Source: Trinickia acidisoli (lineage in GTDB: Bacteria > Pseudomonadota > Gammaproteobacteria > Burkholderiales > Burkholderiaceae). Taken from it: DNA of 64,000 nt. Position numbers and translations under genes: made by a program. This document shows, in pieces, positions 42,648 to 49,829 of this stretch. The stretch spans positions 310,001-374,000 of the forward strand of contig NZ_JAFLRG010000002.1 of assembly GCF_017315725.1 (NCBI RefSeq). The letters run 5' to 3'. Under the pieces are notes generated by a model that did not search any database, was not told the origin of the DNA, and saw nothing but the letters and a program-made list of their open reading frames with translations. The number at the start of each line of letters is the position of its first letter. The first letter of the stretch is position 1.

Positions 42648-44072
42648 TCAGCGTGCTGCAACCGCTTCGGTCGCGCCCGATGTCGCGTTGGCGTAATCGA
42701 CGACGGCGCCGGCCGTCGAGCGGGCATAGGCGTCGGCGCTCGATTTGAGCAGGAACGCGGCCAGGCCGCCGTGCGCATCGCGCACATACCACGCTTGTTT
42801 CGCGAAGAGTTCGAGCCCGCTCGTGTGGTCATGCACGAACACGGCCCTGACTTTGCCGTCGGATCGCTCGATCGTCTTCAGCGATGCGAAGGCTTCGGCG
42901 GGTTTGTCGTAGCTGCGGACCTTCGATTCATTGACGACCCACACTCGCGCGACGTCTTTGAAGTTGCGAATCGGCTTGCCTGTCACGGCATCGTTGGCGA
43001 CGAGCGGCTCCGGCGCGTAGTTTTTGAGTGCGGCTTCATAGTCGAGCCCGGATTCCTTGAATGCCTCGCGGATGAAGCGATCGTCGACGAACGTATCGAC
43101 GTTCAGATCCACATCGGTTTTCTTGAGCAGCTTGAGCGTGGCGATAGCGGTGGCGACCGCACGGCGATATTCGGGCTTCCACGTCAGGTCGCGCGTTTGC
43201 AGGCCGAGCGGGCCCAGGTAGAGGTAGTCGACGGGCGCTTCGATGCCCGTGACCTTTTCGATCATCAGGCTATATTTCTCGGGGTCCTGCGTGAGAAGGC
43301 GATTGGCTTCGAGTGCCGCGCGCAGATAGGCGACCACCACTTCCGGATATTGCTTTGCATAGGCGGCGTCGACGAGCGAGCCGTGGAAGGTGGGCGCGTG
43401 GCTTTGCGAGCCGTCATAGATTTTGCGGGCGATGCCGCGGTATTCGAATAGTTCGGAGAACGGCGCGAAATCCGCATGCGCGGCGATGCGCCCTGCCTTC
43501 AACGCACTGCCGGCCACTTCCGGAGCCTGCGTGATGACGTTCACGTCGACATCCTGTTTCCATCCTTGCGCGGCGATCGCACGCAGCAACATGCCGTGCG
43601 ACGTCGATGCGAATGGAACGGAAATCGTCTTGCCTTTTAAATCGGCGAACGAGTGAATCTTGGAATCGAGCGGCACCACGATGCCGTTGCCGCTGCCGTC
43701 GATACTGCCCGACAACACCGTGATGAACACGCTTTTCTTGCCGGCTTTTTGAAACGCGGCGCCGTTGAGGGAGCCGGGGAAGTCGGCCATTACGCCGAAA
43801 TCGAGCTTGCCGGCGACCATCTCGTTCGTGATCGGCGCGCCCGACGTGAAGTCTTTCCATTGCACGTCGTAGGTCACGTGTGCATATCGGCCAGTATGCG
43901 GCAGGTATTTGTCGAGCAGATGCAATTCGCGGATCAGCAGGCCGCCTGCCGCGCAATTGATGGTCGTATCTTGCGTACCGATGGCGACGCGGATCGTTTC
44001 GGCGCGGACGGTGCCGACGGTGGCGAGCAGCGCGAGCGCGAGCAGGCCGAAGATCGGATGACGAAGTTTCAT
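42648..44072 (-). CDS. ABC substrate-binding protein with NosL-like C-terminus
   Basis: 474 residues; relatives have about 320. Signal peptide 1-24 (FGLLALALLATVGTVRA). Residues 25 to about 345 are a NitT/TauT (SsuA/NMT1-like) binding domain: RVAIGTQDTTINCAAGGLL, LDFGVMADFPGSL, SVPFASTSHGMLLRAI. From about 395 an added domain reads KVRAVFVHDHTSGLELFAKQ, then AWYVRDAHGGLAAFLLKSSADAYA, with the shape of NosL, a periplasmic copper-binding accessory of nitrous oxide reductase. The NosL methionine ligand is not obvious; HDH could bind metal. Ligand unknown. Confidence 0.8.
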   Translation of the reverse strand: MKLRHPIFGLLALALLATVGTVRAETIRVAIGTQDTTINCAAGGLLIRELHLLDKYLPHTGRYAHVTYDVQWKDFTSGAPITNEMVAGKLDFGVMADFPGSLNGAAFQKAGKKSVFITVLSGSIDGSGNGIVVPLDSKIHSFADLKGKTISVPFASTSHGMLLRAIAAQGWKQDVDVNVITQAPEVAGSALKAGRIAAHADFAPFSELFEYRGIARKIYDGSQSHAPTFHGSLVDAAYAKQYPEVVVAYLRAALEANRLLTQDPEKYSLMIEKVTGIEAPVDYLYLGPLGLQTRDLTWKPEYRRAVATAIATLKLLKKTDVDLNVDTFVDDRFIREAFKESGLDYEAALKNYAPEPLVANDAVTGKPIRNFKDVARVWVVNESKVRSYDKPAEAFASLKTIERSDGKVRAVFVHDHTSGLELFAKQAWYVRDAHGGLAAFLLKSSADAYARSTAGAVVDYANATSGATEAVAAR

Positions 44073-44121
44073 GGTGTGCCTGGCTTTGTCGTGTTTCGTT
44101 GTAACGGAATCGAGTCGCGCG

Positions 44122-44367
44122 TCAGCGCAGCAGATACGGAATGTCGACCTTCACGGCGCCCGTCGGGCAATCCTTTTCACACGGCATGCAGTACCAGCAT
44201 TCGTCGAACTGCATATAGGCCTTGCCTTTCGTCAGGTCGATCGCGAGCAGGTCGAGCGGGCAGACGTCGACGCAGACCGTGCAGCCCTTATCGGCGATGC
44301 AGCGCGTTTCGTCGATCGTCACGGGCGCGCTCGTGCGGCTCGCGATGGTTCGTGGCAAGTAGGACAC
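44122..44367 (-). CDS. 2x[4Fe-4S] ferredoxin, AprB-like
   Basis: 81 residues with two cluster motifs: CIADKGCTVCVDVCP and CWYCMPCEKDCP. The second motif with its Trp resembles the beta subunit of APS reductase (AprB), without AprB's C-terminal tail. It lies 12 bp downstream of the flavoprotein gene. It should pass electrons to or from that flavoprotein. Confidence 0.9.
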   Translation of the reverse strand: MSYLPRTIASRTSAPVTIDETRCIADKGCTVCVDVCPLDLLAIDLTKGKAYMQFDECWYCMPCEKDCPTGAVKVDIPYLLR

Positions 44368-44379
44368 GGTGTGATCTCC

Positions 44380-46110
44380 TTAGATTGCGGTGGCAGGTGT
44401 CCGGATGCGCAGGCGCTCGTAAGCGCCGCGATCGACTTCGTCGAGCGGCACGACATAGGGCTCGACGCGATGTTTCTCGGTCAACATGTGGCCGCGCTCG
44501 TCCTTGCGCAGCCACGTGTGGCAGAACCATTCGGCGTCGTTGCGCTGCGGATAGTCGACACGATGGTGGTAGAGTCCCCAGCGGCTTTCCGTGCGAAATA
44601 GCGACGCACGTGCTGCCATCTCCGCACAGTCTCTGATTGCGCGCACTTCGGCCGCACGCATCAGTTCGTGCGGGTGCTGCGCCGAAATCGCGTCGATGTC
44701 ATCGGCGATTTCCTCGAATCGCTCGAGGCCGATCTCCATCTTGCGGGTGACCTTCGGCGGTTGCAGATAATCGTTCACCATGCGGCGCAGCTTGTATTCG
44801 ACCTGAGCGGGCGGTAGGCCATGCTCACGGTCGAGCGGCGCGTAAATGCGTGCGCGTTCGGCTTCGACTTGAGCCTCGTCGACGCTCGCATGCTCGCGGC
44901 CGGCAATATAATCAGCGGCGTTCTGGCCGGCGAACCAACCATAGGTGAACGCGCCGAGCATGTAGTTGTGCGGGACGGCGGCCATGTCGCCCGCCGCATA
45001 GAGCCCGGGCACCGTGGTTTCCGCTCGTTCGTTGACGTAGACGCCCGACGCGCTGTGGCCGCTGCAGAACCCGATCTCGGAGATATGCATTTCCACCATC
45101 CGTTGCCGGTAGTCGGTGCCGCGTCCGGCGTGAAAGCGGCCGCGGCTCGGCCGCTCGTTCGTGTGGAGAATTTGCTCGATGGTCTGGATCGTTTCTTCCG
45201 CGAGATGGTCGAGCTTCAGGAATACGGGACCGTTGCCGCCCTGCAGTTCCTGGTAGAACTCCCACATCATCTGTCCGCTCCAGTAGTCGCATTCGATGAA
45301 GCGCTCGCCTTTGCCGTTCGCCGTGAAGCCGCCGAGCGGCCCCGTCACGTACGCACACGCGGGACCGTTGTAGTCCTTGATGAGCGGGTTGATCTGAAAG
45401 CATTCGAGGTTCGAGAGCGCCGCACCCGCGTGATAGGCCATCGCGTAGCCGTCGCCGGCATTGGTCGGATTTTCGTAAGTGCCCATCAGATAACCGGACG
45501 CGGGCAGACCGAGCCGCCCGGCCGCGCCGCAGCAGAGGACGACGGCCTTCGCGCGGATCACTTGAAACTCGGCCGTCCGGCAGTCGAAGCCGAGTACGCC
45601 GCTCACGTGTCCGTTCGAATCGGTCAACAGGCGCGTCGCGACGATTCGGTTCGTGATCGCAATGCGCGAGCGCTTCAATTGCCGATACAGCATCTTCTTG
45701 ATGTCGTGACCTTCGGGCATGGGCAGAACGTACGATCCCATGTGGTGAACCTTCTTCACCGCATAGTCGCCGTTGCCGTCCTTTTCGAATTTCACGCCCC
45801 AGCGGTCGAGTTCTTCGATGGTGGTAAAGCTGTGCTTCGCATAGGCGTAGACGGCCGACTGATCGACGATGCCCTCGTTCGCGAGGGTGATCTCGCGCGT
45901 GTATTGCTCGGGCGTGGCGTGGCCGGGAATGATGGCGTTGTTCAGACCATCCATGCCCATCGAGATTGCGCCGCTGCGCTTGACGTGCGCTTTCTCGAGC
46001 AAAAGCACCTTGAGTGCGGGGTTGCGCTCCTTGGCCTTGATGGCGGCCATCGGGCCGGCTGTTCCGCCGCCGACAACCACTAGGTCGTATTCGTGGACTT
46101 GCGTGTTCAT
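44380..46110 (-). CDS. AprA-like FAD-dependent oxidoreductase
   Basis: 576 residues of the fumarate reductase/APS reductase flavoprotein superfamily. N-terminal FAD loop VVGGGTAGPMAAIKAKERNP, then LLLEKAHVKRSGAISMGMDGLNNA, a close match in form to AprA (EKAxxxRSGAxxxGxxxxN). C-terminal FAD contact is GLYAAGDMAAVPHNYMLGAFTYG. No signal peptide, so cytosolic. Paired with the AprB-like ferredoxin and a sulfonate-type importer it suggests redox chemistry on a sulfur compound, but no sat gene is present, and the superfamily includes other substrates. It follows the GntR gene after 39 bp. Confidence 0.85.
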   Translation of the reverse strand: MNTQVHEYDLVVVGGGTAGPMAAIKAKERNPALKVLLLEKAHVKRSGAISMGMDGLNNAIIPGHATPEQYTREITLANEGIVDQSAVYAYAKHSFTTIEELDRWGVKFEKDGNGDYAVKKVHHMGSYVLPMPEGHDIKKMLYRQLKRSRIAITNRIVATRLLTDSNGHVSGVLGFDCRTAEFQVIRAKAVVLCCGAAGRLGLPASGYLMGTYENPTNAGDGYAMAYHAGAALSNLECFQINPLIKDYNGPACAYVTGPLGGFTANGKGERFIECDYWSGQMMWEFYQELQGGNGPVFLKLDHLAEETIQTIEQILHTNERPSRGRFHAGRGTDYRQRMVEMHISEIGFCSGHSASGVYVNERAETTVPGLYAAGDMAAVPHNYMLGAFTYGWFAGQNAADYIAGREHASVDEAQVEAERARIYAPLDREHGLPPAQVEYKLRRMVNDYLQPPKVTRKMEIGLERFEEIADDIDAISAQHPHELMRAAEVRAIRDCAEMAARASLFRTESRWGLYHHRVDYPQRNDAEWFCHTWLRKDERGHMLTEKHRVEPYVVPLDEVDRGAYERLRIRTPATAI

Positions 46111-46149
46111 TGCGGGTTTCCCATGTCGTGCTTATCGTGCATGCCGTGC
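46111..46149. repeat. Short direct repeats between GntR and flavoprotein genes
   Basis: CGTGCTTAT occurs twice within about 20 bp, with CGTGCATGC and AGTGCTTGC variants between and after, giving four 9-bp units around the end of the GntR gene. This could be slippage-prone sequence or a protein-binding array affecting read-through to the flavoprotein. Confidence 0.4.
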
Positions 46150-46926
46150 TTATAGTGCTTGCGGTCCGTGTTGTGCCGGCCTGTTGCGATCGGTCCTGAA
46201 TCGGTACTGAAACGCGTCGCCGCGGAAATAGAGGTGCTCGTAGTCGATCGGCTTGCCCGTCGCGTCGTGGGTGAGGCGATCGACGCGCAGCACCGGGCTG
46301 CCTTCCGTGATATGCAGGGCGTCGACGATGTCATCGTCGGCAAGGACGGCGTCGATCGCGATGTCCGCGTGACCGAGCGCGATCGCGCAGTCGTTCTCGA
46401 GTACCAGAAAAATGTCGCGTGTCGCGAGGTCGGCATTCATGACGCGTGCGCCGAGATCGCGCGGCAGCCAAGTGATCTCGAGCGATACGGGTTCGCGATT
46501 GAGCAGGCGGACCCGACGAATCTGCGTGACGGGCGTGGCGGGCTCGAGGCGAAGGCGCGCGGCGACTTGGCGGTCCGCCTCGACCGTTCGGGCGCTGCGC
46601 AACTGGTTGACGATTTCATATCCCATTGACGACATCGCTTCCGCGAAGCCTTGAAGCGAACCGATGTTTTGAAATGCCTTCGGCTTGGATACATACGTGC
46701 CTTTGCCATGCAGCTTGAAGAGCAGGCCTTCCTTTTGCAGATCGCCGAGCGCCTGGCGCACCGTAATGCGACTCACGCCGAACGTCGCGCAGAGCTCATG
46801 CTCGGACGGCATCTGGCTGAGCGGCGCATACGTGCCGTCGAGGATGCGCGTGCGCAAAATGTCCTTGATTTGGGCATAAAGCGGCGCGGCGGTTAGGGCA
46901 ATGAGGTTGCTGGCTGGGTTCGTCAT
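46150..46926 (-). CDS. GntR/HutC-family regulator
   Basis: 258 residues from ATG 46926 (MTNPASNLIAL). Winged helix at about 15-75 (QMPSEHELCATFGVSRITVRQALGDLQKEGLL), then a UTRA effector domain (FAEAMSSMGYEI, RVRLLNREPVSLEITWLPRDLGA, YEHLYFRGDAFQYRF). It is the first gene of the operon with the flavoprotein, ferredoxin and ABC genes, and its promoter carries a palindrome, so it is probably an autorepressor released by the transported compound or a product. Confidence 0.87.
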   Translation of the reverse strand: MTNPASNLIALTAAPLYAQIKDILRTRILDGTYAPLSQMPSEHELCATFGVSRITVRQALGDLQKEGLLFKLHGKGTYVSKPKAFQNIGSLQGFAEAMSSMGYEIVNQLRSARTVEADRQVAARLRLEPATPVTQIRRVRLLNREPVSLEITWLPRDLGARVMNADLATRDIFLVLENDCAIALGHADIAIDAVLADDDIVDALHITEGSPVLRVDRLTHDATGKPIDYEHLYFRGDAFQYRFRTDRNRPAQHGPQAL

Positions 46927-47238
46927 GGCTCGACTTGTTATGACAAGCTGCATCGCAGTGTATGGAGGCTGCGTGCCGAGCCAAACCAACTATTTCTGCT
47001 ATCGATATCGCGACACGGTGTCGCGGCACTGTGATTCGACTCATTCGAATCACTCGAATGGCGCATTGCCTGCCGTGGCGCGAGGTAGCGTTCGAGCGCA
47101 GGACGTCGGGTGAATGCGCGCCGCGGACTTTGCTTAGTCGAAAGTATTCGTTCGCTTTCGTTTCCTGGCTTTCGATAATCGTTGTTCGATATGCGTGGAC
47201 CAAGACGCCCGCGCGATGGACACGACAGGGGATAAACG
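46927..47238. promoter_or_regulatory. Divergent GntR/YeiH control region
   Basis: CTTGTTATGACAAG (46934-46947), inverted CTTGT half-sites around TATG, lies at the GntR ribosome-binding position and fits a HutC/GntR operator. Near the YeiH gene, TTTCGATAATCGTTG (47170-47184) and GTTCGATATGCGTGG (47184-47198) resemble weak IclR boxes, but their 14-bp offset differs from the pca sites. TCATTCGAATCACTCGAATG near 47041 holds repeated TCGAAT. No gene is seen in this stretch. Confidence 0.5.
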
Positions 47239-48684
47239 ATGAGCGGACCTCAATCCGGCGCGGCTCATGCCGGGAACGTGAATGGGCACGAAGGCGAGCA
47301 CAACGCGGGCCGTGACGCGACGCGGCGCGGCTTCTGGCGCGAGTGGACGGCGAAGGAGGATGGGTGGGCGATCTGGATCGGCTTGGGTCTGGTTCTTGTC
47401 GCTTACGTCCTTTATGCGAGCGGTACCAGCATCCGTTGGCTCGCCGTGGCACCGGCGCAATGGGCGAGCATCGACAACGCCGCGCATCACTTCGCCGTGC
47501 ATCTGCCGAACTACATCGCGCTGTTCGTCGTACTCGGCGGACTCTTTTCGATCGCCGTCGCGGCGCTCGGCCAGCGGGTTACGCACTTCATTGCGTCGTT
47601 TGCGATCGTGTTCATCGGTTCGGTCGTCATCTTCGAACTCGGCGCGTGGGTCGATGCGTCGAAGTACAACCTCGAGCCGCCGCTCGTCGCGCTTCTTGCG
47701 GGTCTTCTGCTGTCGAACTTGTTCAAGCTGCCTGAATGGTTTCATGCGGGGCTGCGCGTTGAGCTTTACATCAAAGTCGGCATCGTGCTGCTCGGCGCGA
47801 CGTTGCCGTTCACGTTGATCATCTGGGCCGGCCCCGTCGCGGTGGGACAGGCGAGCATCGTGTCGCTGCTGACGTTCTCCACGATATTTTTCGTTGCTTC
47901 GGCGCTGGGTCTCGACAAGCGCTTCGCCGCGGTGCTGGGCACGGGCGGCGCGGTGTGCGGCGTATCGGCATCGATTGCGATCGCGGGCGCGGTGCGCGCG
48001 AAGCGCGAGCATGCATCGGTTGCGATTACGCTCGTCATCGTCTGGGCCATTGTGATGATCTTCGCGCTGCCGTTCGTGTCGCGTGCGTTCGGCTTGCCGA
48101 CGGGCATCGCTGGGGCATGGATCGGGACGTCCGAGTTCGCCGATGCCGCCGGTATTGCCGCGGCACAGGCGTACGGCGATTTTGCGAAACATGGGGTCGG
48201 TGCGATTGCCGGTGCGCCCGAAGCGTCACTGCAGGCATTCACGTTGATGAAGGTCGTCGGCCGCGATATCTGGATCGGCATTTGGGCATTCGTCCTCTCG
48301 ATCGTCGCGACGACGCTTTGGGAGCGCGAGGGCGATCTAACCGCGCGGGCGAACGCGAGCGAGATCTGGGCGCGTTTCCCGAAGTTCGTGATCGGCTTCG
48401 TCGTCGCGTCGGCGTTCGTCACGTGGGTCGCGAGCGGCCATACGCTCGGCGATTACCGTAAGGTCGTTACGCCGGCATTTACCGCGCCGGTGACGGTGCT
48501 GCGCACGTGGGCGTTCATCTTCTGCTTCTTCTCGATCGGATTGACGACGCGCCTGAAGTCGCTGTCCGCGACGGGCGTCAAACCGTTCCTCGCATTCACC
48601 ACGGGGGTGGTGGTCAACGTGATCGTCGGGTACGTGCTGTCGGTACATGTCTTCGGACACTACTGGGCGGGCCTTGGGCAATGA
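47239..48684 (+). CDS. YeiH/TauZ-type putative sulfate or sulfite exporter
   Basis: 481 residues, about 11-12 membrane segments, with a hydrophilic N-terminal 30 residues. VELYIKVGIVLLGATLPFTLI, LGTGGAVCGVSASIAIAGAV and FFSIGLTTRLKSL are marks of the YeiH/PSE (UPF0324) family, which includes TauZ, proposed to export sulfite or sulfate in sulfonate users. Divergent from the GntR operon, so possibly the exit for an anion released by that system. Confidence 0.82.
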   Translation: MSGPQSGAAHAGNVNGHEGEHNAGRDATRRGFWREWTAKEDGWAIWIGLGLVLVAYVLYASGTSIRWLAVAPAQWASIDNAAHHFAVHLPNYIALFVVLGGLFSIAVAALGQRVTHFIASFAIVFIGSVVIFELGAWVDASKYNLEPPLVALLAGLLLSNLFKLPEWFHAGLRVELYIKVGIVLLGATLPFTLIIWAGPVAVGQASIVSLLTFSTIFFVASALGLDKRFAAVLGTGGAVCGVSASIAIAGAVRAKREHASVAITLVIVWAIVMIFALPFVSRAFGLPTGIAGAWIGTSEFADAAGIAAAQAYGDFAKHGVGAIAGAPEASLQAFTLMKVVGRDIWIGIWAFVLSIVATTLWEREGDLTARANASEIWARFPKFVIGFVVASAFVTWVASGHTLGDYRKVVTPAFTAPVTVLRTWAFIFCFFSIGLTTRLKSLSATGVKPFLAFTTGVVVNVIVGYVLSVHVFGHYWAGLGQ

Positions 48685-48950
48685 ATACAACTTCTCGTGG
48701 TTTCCTGCAGGGCGCATCGTTCGCCTCGCCCGAGTTGCCCGCTTCGCTCGCATTGCAATGCGCCAATTGCATCCATGGCGACCACGATCCGGCCAGCATC
48801 GAACGTGCGATCGCAGGGCTCGTTGCATTCGGCTCCGCATACGGATCGAGCATCGCCGACAGCCTGCTCTGTATGGTGCTCGACCGATTCGTGTCGCCGG
48901 GCGATTGCTGCTCCGACTTCGCGCCGAAGCAGGCCGGCCGTCAAGTGTGA
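48681..48950 (+). CDS. Small Cys-containing protein (89 aa) coupled to YeiH
   Basis: The start ATG 48681 overlaps the YeiH stop (ATGA). The protein has CANCIHGDH, LLCMV and DCCSDF, that is five cysteines, two of them in CxxC, plus nearby His and Asp. This could bind a metal ion or take part in thiol chemistry. I do not recognise the family. Translational coupling argues that it is expressed with the exporter. Confidence 0.6.
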   Translation: MNTTSRGFLQGASFASPELPASLALQCANCIHGDHDPASIERAIAGLVAFGSAYGSSIADSLLCMVLDRFVSPGDCCSDFAPKQAGRQV

Positions 48951-48989
48951 GCGGGACGGCTGCTCTAACTGCCATTGGTGGAGAGATAA

Positions 48990-49589
48990 ATGCGCACGTG
49001 CGGTAGGAACGATTGGCCCCCACGACTCGTGACGGTCCCAGGCCTGCATGGCAGTGAGGACGCTCATTGGCAAAGCTGGCTCGAGCGGCAGTTCGCTCGC
49101 TCGCTTCGCGTCGAACAGTCCGATTGGGATGCGCCGAGTCTCGAGGAATGGGCCAAGACGATCGACGATCAGCTCGCGAACGAGCGAGGGCGGTTCATCC
49201 TCGCAGCCCATAGCTACGGGTGTCTTGCGGCCGCGCACGCGCTTGCACGTAGCGGACGCACGGCGGACGTTGCCGGCATTCTGTTCGTTGCCCCCGCGAG
49301 CCCTGGGAAGTTTGCGTCTTGCGGTAGGTTCGATGCGCGGCGGCTCAACGTGCCGTCGATTTTGATCGGCAGCGAGAACGATCCGTGGATGCAGGCGGAC
49401 GAGGCGCGCGAACTGGCACGGCGCTTCGGTAGCGCGTTCGTCAATTTAGGCGAGGCAGGGCATATCAATACGGTGGCGGGTTTTGGCCCTTGGCCGCGCG
49501 CTAAATTCTTCGTCGATACGCTGATTCATTGCGCTGCTGCTAGAGCCTTCGGTCATGCTAATGAGGAGCGCGTGAGCGAGTTGAACTGA
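48990..49589 (+). CDS. RBBP9/YdeN-type serine hydrolase
   Basis: 199-residue alpha/beta hydrolase of the DUF1749/RBBP9 type: TVPGLHGSEDAHWQSWLE, nucleophile Ser in AHSYGCLAAAHAL, Asp in GSENDPWMQ and His in AGHINTVAGFGPWP. GGAGAGA precedes ATG 48990. It follows the small Cys protein by 39 bp. The natural substrate of these small esterases is unknown. Confidence 0.85.
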   Translation: MRTCGRNDWPPRLVTVPGLHGSEDAHWQSWLERQFARSLRVEQSDWDAPSLEEWAKTIDDQLANERGRFILAAHSYGCLAAAHALARSGRTADVAGILFVAPASPGKFASCGRFDARRLNVPSILIGSENDPWMQADEARELARRFGSAFVNLGEAGHINTVAGFGPWPRAKFFVDTLIHCAAARAFGHANEERVSELN

Positions 49590-49829
49590 CGATCGGGTTT
49601 TTCCCTGGCACTCGTGACAAAGCTCGCGAAGACGGCTCTCGTGACCGCGCACCTGTCGCGGCCTGAAACAGTCCGTCGTCACATTCTGAAGCAGTGATCA
49701 AGGAGGTAGATCCTTTCGGCGTTCGCATCGCCAACGCCGAAGCCCATCGAGCTCGTCCCGCATGGTTGGCATACATGTTGCTCTTCTCGCGCCGCATTGA
49801 TTTAGATCGATATCAGCGGAGAGACATCA

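Noticed and set aside
44821..46083. 420-codon plus-strand frame opposite the AprA-like gene
   Set aside because: Antisense shadow without recognisable motifs.
47170..47198. IclR boxes upstream of YeiH as part of the pca regulon
   Set aside because: Only partial matches and a 14-bp offset unlike the 19-bp offset at pca sites; noted but not counted.
49715..49741. Hairpin TTCGGCGTT/AACGCCGAA upstream of acs as a riboswitch
   Set aside because: Single simple stem without conserved riboswitch features; left as a minor structure in the acs entry.
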